The notes beneath the pieces were generated by a model that searched no databases, was not told where the DNA came from, and worked only from the letters and a program-made list of their open reading frames with translations. A DNA stretch of 64,000 bases from Plantago major (taxonomy: Eukaryota; Streptophyta; Magnoliopsida; Lamiales; Plantaginaceae). Shown piece by piece: positions 32,156 to 44,109 of this stretch. The DNA is taken from the NCBI GenBank assembly GCA_026545765.1, contig CM048839.1:90796914-90860913 (forward strand), written 5' to 3'. The translations under genes were made by a program, and so were the position numbers. Every line of letters starts with the position of its first letter. Within the stretch, counting starts at the first letter, position 1.

Positions 32156-33510
32156 TGATGTGACCATGAAATGTGCGGTTTTACCTACTTTTAGACTCTT
32201 GTTTTTTGCCCGGGATTCAATATTTACATCATATAATGGCCAATTACCAACTTCTTGGGTATTTTGTAGGGCATGATCGCGTTTTCGAGAAATTGCACGA
32301 TTTTCAGTGCCAAAACGTCATATTTATGTGAAATCGAGGAAATAAGGAAATACGTTGTTTTGTCCATACATGGAGTTTGAGGAGTCCAATGGAGGCACAT
32401 CACCTACCGATGTGAAGATCTTGAAGAATGCTAAAACATTGTAGAAAACCACTTTTCGAGGAAACGAGGTTACAAAGCACGAAATCAAGCCGCAAGAAGA
32501 AATCAGCTGCACAAGGGGAGAAGCAAGCCACTGAAGCCTGTTTTGAGGTTCTTCGGGTCGAAGCCCGCCATTCTACCTTCCTTATTCATCCTAGGCGGCT
32601 GGAGGACGAATTCTACAGTATAAATAAGTGTCTTGGGGTCTCATAATCATTCACAACGTTCAAACACAACTCTCTTTAGAGAGGACCAGTCCTTGGTGTA
32701 AGTGAAACCTTAGAACCAGCGAAACTCTGGCCGTCAAGAACGAAGACATCAAGACTAAGTTTTCTTTACTTTGTTTTTCAATTCTTCCCGTGTTTTGTTT
32801 ATTGCAAACATGAGTAGCTAAATACTTTCGTAAAGGCGAACCACTAGAACTCTGCCTGCTAATTCTTTATGTACCGTGATACATTAATGAATTGATTATT
32901 AGATATAAGTCGTTTCGTACAATCCCTATTCGTCTGGCTCTCTTTATTTATATTTTGAGGTACTTAGGCTTCCTTTGGGCAGGAAGAGGCGGTTGAGATA
33001 TTGGGGTTTACTTATTTATCTTGTCTGGAAACGTGGCGTTGTGTGATGTTGAGTGGAGCAACAATGTCATTGGCATAGTAGGGCTGTTAGGATTCGACTG
33101 CGCCTTATATCCATATAGCAGGTATCCTTGCTGCTGATAGGGGCGAATACGTTGCATGTTTTCAAGTAGTTGGGGGTAGTATGGTTAGAGGGAAAGTTGG
33201 GGATCCTTTACTTTCTTTTAATATTGTTTACAAAATTCGATTTTCTTACGATCTTTTTGCATGCTTACGAATTCAAATCGCAATCAAAATCTTTCTGTTC
33301 ACATTTAAAATCTTTATGTTTACTGTTTACGCATCGAAATGCGTGTCTTAATTGCTTGATCCCATGCTGAGTGCCGAGGAGAACGGCATCCCGAGTCAAC
33401 TTTTTGCTATTATGTGGATTTGTAGGCTTCTGACTAATTATAAATTTAAATATTTGTATGTATTTGGAATTACAGGAATACAACGATTACAAATTCTTAA
33501 GTGCACGTCA
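32156..33510 (+). repeat. 5' LTR of a truncated Athila-like gypsy element (copy C)
   Basis: Starts TGATGTGACCATGAAATG and ends GCACGTCA; same family as the LTRs at 47893-49291 and 49465-50885. The ends form a short inverted repeat TGATGT/ACGTCA. Directly followed by a primer-binding site, so it is a 5' LTR rather than a solo LTR. About 1355 bp. Confidence 0.85.
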
Positions 33511-33516
33511 CAATTT

Positions 33517-33534
33517 TGGCGCCCCTGCCGGGGA
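33517..33534 (+). other. Primer-binding site of copy C
   Basis: TGGCGCCCCTGCCGGGGA, the form typical of Athila-type plant gypsy elements, 6 bases after the LTR. The internal region dies out within about 200 bases. Confidence 0.8.
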
Positions 33535-34375
33535 CACTTGACCGCTCAAGCAAGTTTCGACCATATAAGTTGAATCCTTTCTTCTGCTTTTTACATTTTG
33601 CACTGCTTTTTAATACGTACAACAAGAAATCAAAAATATTGAAAAAAACCTGTGGAAGTCGATTTCATCACTTATTAGTACATATCATATCGTCTTAGTC
33701 CGGACCACATGGGTAGGACTCCCAGAAGTCCAGTCTTGATCATTACATGGGAGGTAGGACTTATTTACACATATCACATAGTATCATCTTGTAAAAACTC
33801 CTCGAGTTGGGCAATGATTTTATGTCCGATGGACATGTTAATGCATGCCAAGTAATTTATTACAGTATATATATAAGTGGACAACTATTGGAGTTGTGCA
33901 ATTGAGTGCTTAATTTAAGTTAAATTGAACTCATTTGTAATAAGTATGTGAATTAGACTTTAGTTACAAAAAATAATCTGTTTAATTCAATTAAATTACA
34001 AGCCATAATGCAATCCTAACAAAATCAATTCATGATTAAAAAAAAATTCAATATGTTTTCTCCAATTAAATTTCAAGCCATAATTCAACCCCAACCAAAT
34101 CGATTCATTGTCAAAAAACAAGGATAACCAATCTTTCTTCTCCATCATCTCCAATCGAATTAAAACAGATCAATTCGCACTAAGCTAAACCTTAATTCAA
34201 CTCGAAAAAAAGGGCAATCTATTATCATAAACAACCACATTACTTACATTGATATATTTCATTAATTATTTGCAAGTAGATGCCACAATAACACGTGTAG
34301 CGTGTTCTCTTGTTCTAGTAACTACAAAAACAAATACAATTACATTAATATAAGTTTTTAACTCTCCGTTTGTCT
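33535..34375. other. Truncated internal end of copy C and intergenic DNA
   Basis: No coding region is recognisable. The boundary between the element remnant and other DNA is unclear, near 33700. Confidence 0.35.
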
Positions 34376-34448
34376 CGTCAAAGCGTTTGTAGCCGAGTGA
34401 CAAGCTGAGACACCCTGTACCCCAGAGGTCATGAGTTCGATCCCCGAA
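34376..34448 (+). mobile_element. Short SINE consisting of the tRNA-like head only
   Basis: 73 bp flanked by a perfect 12-bp duplication CTCCGTTTGTCT (34364-34375, 34449-34460). GCTGAGACACCC..CCAGAGGTCATGAGTTCGATCCCC aligns with the head of the SINE at 29328, including box B GAGTTCGATCC. It lacks the body and A tail. Confidence 0.75.
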
Positions 34449-34460
34449 CTCCGTTTGTCT

Positions 34461-34992
34461 TCAACCTACGAACCTTTCTTCTTCATAGTTCCATTGTTAT
34501 GCATATAGTAATCATCATTACAGACCTTCCTGTCAGAATCTAAAAACAATTTCAAGGCTTTAAGAGGTCAAATTTTCAATTAATTATGTTGTAGGATTAG
34601 TAACATGAATTAGATAATTTAGTATGTTGATGACTTAATTTCTCCTTCGATTCTGTAAGAAGAAACATATTAAGCCCCCTCTGATTCTTCTTAGCTCGTT
34701 CTCACCGATCAGTCAACTTTTAGTTGCGATAAGTAGATGGTGGTTCGCGTTGGGATCGTTCCGCTATGATCCTTGTGAAGATGAAGACGAAGAAGACTCG
34801 GATGAAAGATGATGAAGAAATACGGTTAGAGAAAAACTGATAATTCAATTGTATTTGTGGTTTAAGATTTAATCATACTAATTTGAATGGTTGAGATTTA
34901 ATGTACAATAATATATGATATTAGACCAAGTACAACTTTATCTGAAAGTAGAAAACCACTACTTTTTTATATATCAATAATGATAATTGTAA
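34461..34992. other. Intergenic DNA
   Basis: AT-rich with a short GAAGATGAAGACGAAGAAGA purine run near 34776-34806. No gene supported. Confidence 0.35.
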
Positions 34993-35646
34993 GGGCGAAT
35001 TACATCTGACACCCCTCTTAGATTTCATTATTACATCTGAATCCCTGTTAGACAAAGAATAACATCTAAATCCATATCGATATAAATCAATTACATCTAG
35101 GTCCACGAATTTGACTTTTCGCGAATTAAAATCTGGAAAAGACATTTTTACCCCAATTCAAATATCAGATTTTAGGAATGGCCAAACAACCCATTTACAA
35201 CTCAAGTCCTTGAACAAAATTAAATTCTCCCTTAAGTTTCTAAATAATTTTAAATAGCCCCAATAATTTCATAACTAACATAAATAGTCCATAAAATAAT
35301 TTTTTTTCCCGAATACACCATCGTCCCGATCACCTCATGGCCGGAACTCCGCGTGGGATCTGAGCTTAGCCATGGAAGCTTCAGAATGTAGCTTCCATGG
35401 CGGAAGTCAGAGGTGTGTGAGGTGGTGGTGGTTGGGGAAGATGGTAGGGAAGAATGAGGTGGTGGAGTAGTGGGGAAGAAGAAGGGTTACTGTAGCTAAG
35501 GCCTTGTTTGTTTTTGCCACAAGTTACTGTAGCAAATAAGTTGGTCAACGGATTTTCAGCTTTTTGGACCTGGATGTAATTGTTAAACTAACAGGGATCT
35601 AGATGAGCGAGAGGTGTCTAACAGGGGTACCATATGTAATTGATTC
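34993..35646. mobile_element. Mutator-type MITE, 654 bp
   Basis: Flanked by a perfect 9-bp duplication TAATTGTAA (34984-34992 and 35647-35655). Ends are inverted relatives over about 80 bases: left GGGCGAATTACATCTGACAC, right reverse complement GAATCAATTACATATGGTAC. No coding capacity. Size, TIR and 9-bp duplication fit a MULE derivative. Confidence 0.85.
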
Positions 35647-35655
35647 TAATTGTAA

Positions 35656-36205
35656 ATATTTTTTTATATTAATAATGAAGGAGTAAATTTGTCAATTAAC
35701 TAGCTAATACGATAACTCTTGAATTGTCGAATACAATAGGAGTAGTCGTACTCATAATCAATGGTTAATATTATATCTCAACGGTAGTACGACTCCTATC
35801 TCACTTTAACATGTAGTACGACTACTATCTAGTCTTAGAAACCCCAACTAAGTTACGTTTATGCATAGAAAAATAAATTTGCATGTTACTACAATATTAT
35901 AGTGAAACATTATTATAAGTATTGTTTTGAGATTTTTACTTTAATTCCGAATAAAAATTGTTGCATGTCCATCAATTATGTATAATTAGATTGCATCATA
36001 AAAAATGGAGTCAACTCCACAAAACAAGGAGAGCCAATTCATTACATGTACGGGAATTATGCATCTCCATTCAAACCATAAGAAAACAAGTATAAGTACC
36101 CCTCCAACCCTTCAAACTTAAATGCACTCCACCCCCCTACGAAATCAGGAAAAAAGAAAAACAATAAAACTTCTTTTTCCAATTTTCGTATTTTCGTAAA
36201 TAAAT
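35656..36205. other. Intergenic DNA upstream of the small ORF
   Basis: AT-rich; a possible TATA-like AAGTATAAGTACCCC at 36088-36102 lies about 110 bases before the ATG at 36206. Confidence 0.35.
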
Positions 36206-36514
36206 ATGGCATTTGTCAGAACCCACGTCATCCTTGCCTTGTTCGTCATACTTTCCCTCTCCATCGCCGACTCAACGACCGCCACCTACATCCCATCATT
36301 CCTTAAGAAGTTCATGGTGAGTGCCAATTGCCTATGCACCCAAGAGCCAAACCGTGGCCCCAGCCCCTGCCCCCAGCAAGAAGAAGCATCATCGCACCCC
36401 CACCAGGAAGTTGATTGGGTCATGGTGGTAAAGGTGATTGTGATGATGACAGATGACTCCATACGGAATGTCTCTATATTAATTGTATCTTTTTTTTCAA
36501 ATATACATATATAA
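36206..36514 (+). CDS. Possible small secreted peptide, 102 residues
   Basis: The N terminus MAFVRTHVILALFVILSLSI followed by ADSTTA is a convincing signal peptide with a cleavage site near residue 26. The rest (FLKKFMVSANCLCTQEPNRG...) has three Cys and a Pro/Ser/Gln-rich stretch, then a hydrophobic C-terminal part that looks out of frame: another frame reads APAPAPSKKKHHRTPTRK over the same bases. A frameshift around 36345 is therefore possible. I do not recognise a peptide family. Position after a TATA-like box supports a real gene, but it could be decayed. Confidence 0.4.
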   Translation: MAFVRTHVILALFVILSLSIADSTTATYIPSFLKKFMVSANCLCTQEPNRGPSPCPQQEEASSHPHQEVDWVMVVKVIVMMTDDSIRNVSILIVSFFSNIHI

Positions 36515-36898
36515 AATTAAATATACATTGAAATGGAAGATTACAAATTGATTATATCCTTTAACTTCATTGCTAATTAATTAAATAATTATTATCTTCA
36601 CTTATTACTTCGATGAGTACTGCATTTAATTTATTATTTGCTTTTATTATTGACGATACATGTTTTAAAGATGTTTGAAGTGTAGTCTGTGTACGGCCTC
36701 CCATTCATAAATCATAACAAAATTGCTCGCGTACGTGTTTCCAGAGATCAACATAATTGAGTAAAAATACTATACTATAAATATAAATATTGATACGAAA
36801 ACACTAGCGGACTAACATGAAAAATTATAAGTAGGGCCGGGGTCGAAATAAAAGATCAACAATCTATATAATACATTAAGTAAAAAAGATTTTGAGCC
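36515..36898. other. Intergenic DNA left of the LINE
   Basis: AT-rich, ends with the tandemly repeated text TCTATATAATACATTAAG (36863) and the LINE target site ATTTTGAGCC (36889-36898). Confidence 0.4.
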
Positions 36899-37149
36899 TT
36901 TTTTTTTTTTTTTTTTTTGGAACGAGAATATATTATCAAACTCCAAAACAAATACAAAGCAGGAGGCGATCAAGTGATCCATCCATAGAGTATACTTGAC
37001 AACTTAGACTACTAAGACAACATAAGACTCCCAACATAGGGTCGAAGCCACGGCACTAACCAAGTTCTATAAATAACTACATCTATAATATGCTGTGAAA
37101 TAGAAATATGACTATCATCATGCCCAAAGCATTTATTGTTTCTGTGTTT

Positions 37150-37563
37150 TCAGATTTCATAGACCGTTTCTATAAACGCAACTTTCAAGACTTGGCTTCG
37201 CCAATTTTTTCCTCTGATGCGGGGCAGAATCCATTGTACTTCGCTAGTCCAAACACGCGGAGAGTGTGTAATATTCAGCCATTGCAGCATCTCATTCCAG
37301 ATCGCTTTCGTCACTCGACAATCGAATAAGAGATGTTCCAGTGTCTCCGTGCTAGGGCAGAATCCACATGTAGCATTATCCACCATGCCAAATCGGAGTA
37401 GTCGGTCCTTCGTAGCTAGTCTACCATGACACGCCAACCAAGTGATAAACCGTGCTCGGGGTCTAGCAATTGTACCAAACATGAGGCCTTTCGATACCTT
37501 CGAATTCCCACTCTGTACATCTTCCCCGTCTTGAATTTTGGTGCAGCCAACAGCAAATCCCAA
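37150..37563 (-). pseudogene. zf-RVT C-terminal domain of the LINE ORF2
   Basis: WLACHGRLATKDRLLRFGMV then CGFCPSTETLEHLLFDC gives the C-x2-C..H..C zinc-binding pattern seen at the end of plant L1 ORF2 proteins. Separated from the RT frame by a frameshift near 37500. Confidence 0.85.
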
Positions 37564-39098
37564 ATTCCATTCTGGTTTACCAGTCCTCTACTTTTTAAAA
37601 TCCCCTTCATAATCCATGAACAATTTGCAGGGACCTGGTGTGTGAGAATCCTATCCTGAGGTATATAATAAGCATGGACCCACTTTACCCATAGATTGTC
37701 CTGTTTCCCGCATAAGTTCCATAGCAACTTTATCATGTAAGCCTTGCTCCACATATGTAAGTCGATTATCTGCAGACTACCTTGTTTCTTTGGAGCACAA
37801 ACCTGTTCCCATGCAACCGGTGCTTTCCTGGTGATAGCATCCGTATTGGACCATAAAAATGATCGACATATAGATTCAATCGTTCTTAGAACACGCTTAG
37901 GTAGGGGAAAACACCGAAGCCAATAATTTGTTACCGCAAAGAGTACACTCTGTATAAGCTGAACTCGCCCTCCATAGCTCAAAAGCCTAGCACTCCAGTG
38001 TCGAATCCTAGCAACAATCTTATCGATTAGGGGTTGCCATTGTAGAACCGTGAGTTTCCTACTGGTAAGTGGCACCCCAAGGTAGCGGAACGGTAAAGTT
38101 CCCTCCCCAAAACCCGTGCTCTCCTTCACAGCCTGCTTTGCCGCATCCTCCATCGCTCCAAAATACAAACGGCATTTTGTCGGATTCACCGCAAGGCCGG
38201 TCGAGTCCGAGAAAGAGTTGAAACGGCTCAACAGCAGATCAACTGAAATCACATCACCCCTTGAGAAAAGCAGCAGGTCATCTGCAAAACAAAGGTTTAC
38301 CAATCGCAGTCTCTCACACTTCGAATGATAATTAAAATCCGGTACTTCCTGTAAACCTTGCATCAATCTATGCAAATACTCCATGACTAGAACAAACAGC
38401 AGGGGTGATAAAGGGTCACCCTGTCGTAGTCCTCGTCGTGCCTGTAGGTACCGAGTAGGTTTACCATTGACCATATAGCGATATGATACTGTCGTAACAC
38501 AAATCATGACCCATCGGATAAACTGCGGTGGGAAACTCAGCTCAAACAAGATACCTTCCAATGCAGACCATTCCACCGTATCATAAGCCTTTTGGAGGTC
38601 CATCTGTAGCATGCAGCGGGGAGTTCCGCCCTTCCTACTATATCCGCGAATCAGCTCATAGGTAAGCAGAATATGGTTATGAATTTGTTGACCAGGTACG
38701 AATGCATCTTGACTTTCTTTAACCACTGTCCTTAATACTTTACTCAGCCGATTCGTGAGCACTTTGGAAATTCTCTTATACAAAATGGTGCAACACGAGA
38801 TAGGGCAAAAATCTTTTACCTGCTTTGCTTCTGCCACCTTCGGGATCAGAGTAACCAGGCTGCAGTTCACCGCCTTATGTAATATCCCATGAGTAAAGAA
38901 TTCCCTCACAGCTCGAATAACCTCATTACCAATAATGCTCCATGCAGCTTTGAAAAATTTTGCATTATATCCATCGATTCCTGGTGCCTTAATATCCCCA
39001 ATATCCTGCAGTGCATCTAGAATTTCTTTGTCCATAACCGGGCAGATTAATGACATAGCGTCATCTTGAAGCGAAGCCGCTGCCAAGTGCGAGAACAT
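37416..39098 (-). pseudogene. Reverse transcriptase of the LINE ORF2
   Basis: One open frame of 560 codons: DIKAPGIDGYNAKFFK, SLVTLIPKV, MLQMDLQKAYDTVEW, GLRQGDPLSPLLFVLVMEYL and the catalytic box NLCFADDLLLFSRG (near 38270-38310). The FADD box is intact. It is continuous upstream with the endonuclease after a frame change. Function: target-primed reverse transcription. Confidence 0.95.
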
Positions 39099-39690
39099 CC
39101 GAGCCAGCGTAGCCGATGCGCAGCTACCCCTACCAATCTGCTATAGAATCCATGCACCTCATTCTCCAGCTCCGATTGTGTCGTGATGATTTCCCCATTT
39201 GACTTTGAGAGTTGCTTGACACCCATATTACGGTTCTTTGCCTTCAAAGAGGCATGAAAATATGCATTGTTTCCATCCCAAGTCGTATCCAATCAATCTT
39301 CAATTTTTGTTGCATAAGATTTTCATCGACTGTGTTCCAATGCAATAGTGCATTAGTACACTCTTTAACCTGTTCAATCAATGAACCATTCATCCTATCA
39401 GCACTTAGAGCTTCCTGTGCAACCTCCAAATTATAGCGAGCAACTTTAATCTTCTGCTGAAGTCCAGAAAATTGTTTTTGCATTCTCCTAATCGTCGGTT
39501 GCAACCATATCGGAGCCCTCCAACTTCGAGCCACCATATCCAAGAAACCAGGTATCTCCACAACCACGTTGATGAATCGGAATTGGGGCCGTATTCTAGT
39601 TGGTGGATCCCAGATGCGAAGAACCAACATAGAATGATCAGAGATAGGCGGTGCAAGAATCTCAACTTGAATATAACCAAATGTATTAAA
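39098..39690 (-). pseudogene. Linker between endonuclease and RT of the LINE
   Basis: Broken frames carrying FRFINVVVEIPGFLDMVARS and a coiled-coil-like VKECTNALLHWN; several frame changes. Part of the same ORF2. Confidence 0.7.
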
Positions 39691-40302
39691 CTAACAGCCC
39701 AAGACTCGATCAATACGAGAATAGATTGGATCCTGAGTGTGCTTGTTGTGCCAAGTAAAATGGTCACCCACACTATTAACTTCATGCAAACCCACAGTAG
39801 TCATCATGTTAGCTAGGTCACAATATTCCGATGGGTGTACCAAGGTGCCACCTATACGGTCCTGTGTTGTAAGCACATTGTTAAAATCCCCCATAAGTAT
39901 CCAATTGCCTTGAATCTGTTGGCTAATGCGCTCACAATCCTTCCATAATTGGCACCTATCCTCAAGGTGATTCAGAGCGTAAATTCCAGTCAACCATAAA
40001 AGCCGGGTACCTGTCAAGTCATAAATCCCACAATGTAAATATTGTGAACTACTCTCTACAAATCGCAGCTCTACCTGTGTGGGGTCCCATAAAATCCAAA
40101 TACGCCCATTGGGATGATGTACATAATTATCCATGTACTTCCACCGAGTGCCCAATTTTCCTCTAATGTTTTTGCTTTTACTTTCTTTCACTCTTGTTTC
40201 TACTATAATAGCCACTGCACACTGTATACTGTTGAGACGGGAGTTAATCTCACAGATTTTGGCTATGTTGTTGCACCCCCTCACATTCCAAGATATGATC
40301 AT
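39691..40302 (-). pseudogene. Endonuclease domain of the LINE ORF2
   Basis: Starts MIISWNVRGCNN; contains IIVETRV, the GRIWILWDPT strand, WILMGDFNNVL and DPIYSRIDRVLGC. These are the N, E, D/N and SRID motifs of the exonuclease-endonuclease-phosphatase fold used by L1 to nick the target. A stop follows the last motif; the element then continues in another frame. Confidence 0.92.
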
Positions 40303-41768
40303 GGACCCGGATCATCGGCCAGAGTTGGATCATCCGAAATCCGCAATGGCTCAAATCCGTTTTGACATTCCAAACCCCTCGACGTATTATACATATGTTC
40401 TGCACTCATGGGTTCTTTTCCCAAACACCTATCCCTCGATGTGCCAGGAACAGTACGCCACTCCGCTTCTACCCTGGCCGCGCCTGGTGACGCTGCCCTT
40501 CTTCTATCCGCAAGTTGACTTTGGGCAGCCTGTTCTCGAACAATTGCATTGTTGTTGTCATCAGTCGAACTAGATGGCATTGTCTTATCCAAGTTACCTC
40601 CTTGTGCCGCAACTGCTCCAGGTCTATTATCTCGTTGGATTCTCCATTGTCGACTTCCTTTTTGCTGAACCACTTGTCGAGTTGGTGGAGGTGGTGGTCG
40701 TGTGGGGGCAAGCATGACTAACCTTTTGACATTTATTACAAAACATCGGCTTCCATTCATATTCCACTGGTTGCTTGAATTTCTTGTCTTTTAAATCCTT
40801 GATCATGACATAATCCTTGAGTTCTCTAGTAATATCAACCTCCACAAGTAATCTCGCATAAGATACTCTCAATTTTTTTGCGGTACATTCATCAGAGAAC
40901 ATCGGCTTGCCTATAGCGCTTCTAATCTTTCCCAGACTTTTAGGACCCCATAGGTGCAACGGCAATTGTGGTAATTTAATCCACATTGGTACGGCACGTA
41001 GCATATCATCTTTTAAAGAGAATCCCGTTACCCATTCTCGCAAAAACATAGTCATATTGTAGATCGTGTAAGGTCCCTGTTTCATTACCTCATCTCTATC
41101 AGCCAAGGATTTAAATTTCAGGATAAAGTAACCTTCCTCGTTATAGTACATCTCCGGTAAACTCACAAAGTTCCAATATTTGGTCATTTACTGCTTTACA
41201 ACAGTCATAGTTAAATCACCTCCCAAGACGTACATGATGAGGGCTGTATGCCAAAAATCAATTTCCGAAACCACATCCTCGTTTTCAATTTCTACCTCGA
41301 TTTCACCATCCACCATGGTAGGGGCTGTAAATTCAATTGATAGACCCCGAGCTGGTTCGCGATTATCCTTTATCACGTCAGTCCATAACATCACCAGAGC
41401 TTGGGTGTTAATAATTCTGGAATCTGGTGCCGGAGACTCACGTCTCGGTGATTCCGTGCCATTCCGCCTAACCTCAGCTTCCCTCTGTCGAAGATCCGGA
41501 TCGATTGGTTACGTTGCTCGATTCGTTCAGACCTCGGGATGTTCCCTCCACCGAAACCTCCGTTCTTGCCGCAAGCATTAACCAAAATTGCTGGAGACAC
41601 ATCATTATCCACCGATCGATCACCCCCAAATTTGCTCAGAATTTCCGAAACCCTAACCTCTTGTTCAACCTGCTCCAATTTACGAACACCCATACCCGAC
41701 GAAGGGCTGGATCTTGGAGGAGAAGGGTTGGCCACCTTTTTTCTTGGCCGGCCGCGCCCCTTTTTCAT
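40299..41768 (-). pseudogene. ORF1 of the LINE (DUF4283 and zinc knuckle protein)
   Basis: Begins MKKGRGRPRKKVANPSPP and is split by frameshifts near 41394 and 41188. Middle part: NFVSLPEMYYNEEGYFILKF, WIKLPQLPLHLWG and ARLLVEVDITRELKDYV fit the DUF4283 RNA-binding-like domain of plant L1 ORF1; then YEWKPMFCNKCQKVSHAC, a CCHC knuckle with SH in place of GH. A proline/glutamine-rich tail follows. Confidence 0.88.
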
Positions 41769-42009
41769 CCTGGTAGTCGCCGATCAGTCTTCTCGGCGGT
41801 TTTTGCAGGAGGACGTTTTTTTCTCTTTTTCTAGAGAGGTAAATTCGGGAGTTGTAGCTTTTCTTTTTTTTTTAATCTCAATTTTGAGCCATTTTAGAGT
41901 TTCCACATCAATTAATTAGTTGGCAATTCCCTTCTATATAATACATTAAGCAAAAAAGATTTTGAGCCATTTTAGAGTGTCCACATCAATTAATTAGTTG
42001 GCAATTTCC

Positions 42010-42401
42010 TATGCCCTTGTGATTGGTCTATTCTATTGCTGAGTGTTAAATCGTTTTATTCTGATTGGTCAAAATTTTTAATCATTGCTGATGTGTAATG
42101 AAATTGCCATATAAAATCGCTGTTAGAAAGAAAAACGTTTCAATACAAACTGATTCATTCTTTTGGTAAGCAGCGCTAAGTTCTGCATTTATGTTTATTT
42201 TAGTCTTAAATATGTAAATTAATTATGCCAATTAGTGAATGTAATTAGTGTTGAAAATTCAAACAAAATCACATCATTAACGTTAGTTTGATCATATGTT
42301 GTCCAATAAGAAGAAAATGTGACTAAAATTTAACCAACTATGTTTAATTTCAAAGATTTAGATAAGTGAATAAAAATAAATTTATGTATGTAAATAAATT
42401 T
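42010..42401. other. Intergenic DNA
   Basis: AT-rich, no gene supported. Confidence 0.35.
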
Positions 42402-42550
42402 CTTTTTTTTTGAATATTACTATTAAAAAAATCACTATTAATCATATTACATCAATTGAACTAATATATCATTCATTAATCATTTCAATCTATCACAAAT
42501 TAACATACACTAAATCACAAACCCGCTCTCGACGGGAATCGAACCCATAC
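42402..42550 (-). mobile_element. 5'-truncated SINE, minus strand
   Basis: Reverse complement begins at box B (GGGTTCGATTCCCGTCGAGA) and continues with AGCGGGTTTGTG, as in the SINE at 29328, ending in an A tail (T run 42403-42411). The head including box A is missing. Flanks ATGTATGTAAATAA and ATGTATAGAAATAA look like a diverged target duplication. Confidence 0.75.
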
Positions 42551-42597
42551 ACAAAATGTATAGAAATAATATTTAAATATGTTCTTTCATATATTTA

Positions 42598-42851
42598 ATC
42601 CCTCCGTTTCAGACTCAACTTCTCATAGGTACGGTCGTAACGAACACGATTTTTAAGAGTAAAATGTATAAATTTGTAAATAATCAAAGTAATTAAAAAT
42701 ATGTAATTTTTGAATGAATAAAGTAATCGAAAGAATGAATAGGGCATGTGAAATATTAATGAATAAAGTAGGAGATAGATTTTCCGTTATGATATGTTTA
42801 GATTGAGACGATTAAAACGTAATGAGGGAAGTTGAATTGGGACGGATGGAG
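42598..42851. mobile_element. Stowaway-like MITE, 254 bp
   Basis: ATCCCTCCGTTTCAG at the left and GGGACGGATGGAG at the right are inverted copies, with TA on both sides (42596-42597, 42852-42853). The left terminal base is altered. Confidence 0.8.
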
Positions 42852-43941
42852 TATATTTTTTGATCGAACATCGATCGTTTCCATATTATAATACATTATG
42901 GCTTGTGTACACTTAAAATTTGCATGATATATTTTGTCATCTTCCATTTTAACATGCAATTGCAAACTACATTTTCTTACTAGCAGGTACAAAAAAAAAA
43001 AAAAAAAAAAAGGGAAAGTGTGACGCATTTATCAAGTCCAGTCAACTAGCTATTGCTTCTTAGTTTCAATATAAGGAATTGAGAGCTTCAAGTTTATACT
43101 TTTTCACAACAAAGATAATGTTTTCTAAAATTCGTGTATAATTAATTTAAAAATAGATGGAGTGATATTGTCAAGAAAAACATGATCTTTTGAAACAAAC
43201 ACCCTTTTCGTTTATAAAATGTATATTCTTTCTATCATGAAAAGCACATTGATCTTAATTAAACACCATATATTTTCGGTAAAAATCCAAATGTATGTCC
43301 GTCCTTTTTATTTTTCAGTAGTCCGTGTCATAAAAACTTACTCTTTCATAATTGAAAGTAGTAGTGGTGGTGGAATTTAATTGATTTATTTGCAAATCAT
43401 TATCAAAATTAATTTTAACAAGGTTAAAATACGAAATAATCAGTGAACTAGCAACAAATTACTAGCTGGGTTTGACGGGTTTATCATGTGATGATTTTGA
43501 GTAACCATTATGTTCACCATGATCATCCCCGTGCCAATTTTGTACATATAACATAGACAAAAAAACTAAATAAATCACATATTTCGTACATAGCTCAAGT
43601 ACAGAACCTCGAAACGGATGTATCAAACAAATAGAGCAGCTAGCAAGAAAAATTACGGTACTTCTCACAAATAAAGTATAATACTTTTACATATTTACTC
43701 TCAAGTATAATATATATAAGATTAAAAACATGGATAACACCACATATTGAAAAAAATAAAGATTTTGAAAAATATATAAATAAAACTTTAAGAGTGAAAA
43801 AATCATGCCAATATATAAGACTCGAGTCATGGACCTTTTACTTAAAAACTGACATATATATTTACAAAATCGAAACTAAAAGAATAAGAGATTAACATAT
43901 GGGATTTAAAAGTTTGTGAAGTTTGAACCAAGTTCTTTGGG

Positions 43942-43942
<1 letters not shown>
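42852..43942. other. Intergenic DNA
   Basis: AT-rich with a run of about 21 A at 42990-43010. No gene supported. Confidence 0.35.

Positions 43943-44021
<79 letters not shown>
43943..44021. repeat. Compound (TA)n-(TG)n microsatellite
   Basis: TA repeats 43943-43982, a short break TGTATATC, then TG repeats 43991-44021. Confidence 0.97.
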
Positions 44022-44022
<1 letters not shown>

Positions 44023-44109
44023 GCTTAAGGATTGGACTAACAACACTATAGTTAGAGAAACAAAATTTCGGGGAGCCATGTCTAAAAAGATGAATTCATA
44101 GTCGCATGA

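Larger units (their letters stand above)
36899..41880 (-). mobile_element. L1-type LINE, nearly full length
   Basis: About 4.98 kb on the minus strand, ending in a 20-base A tail (T run 36899-36918) and flanked by a 10-bp duplication ATTTTGAGCC (36889-36898 and 41881-41890). Carries ORF1, an endonuclease, a reverse transcriptase and a C-terminal zinc-binding region, all with frameshifts or stops. The 5' end retains the ORF1 start, so the copy is close to complete. Confidence 0.95.
36863..42009. repeat. 85-bp direct repeat split by the LINE
   Basis: TCTATATAATACATTAAG(T/C)AAAAAAG.. starts at 36863 and again at 41933. The first copy is cut by the LINE at 36898 and resumes at 41881; the second runs to about 42009. 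Both share GATTTTGAGCC and CCACATCAATTAATTAGTTG. TC at the start could suggest a Helitron-like terminus, but no 3' hairpin/CTRR end was found. Confidence 0.6.

Noticed and set aside
37108..37926. Several + strand frames of 60-77 codons
   Set aside because: They are opposite to the LINE reverse transcriptase and have no independent support.
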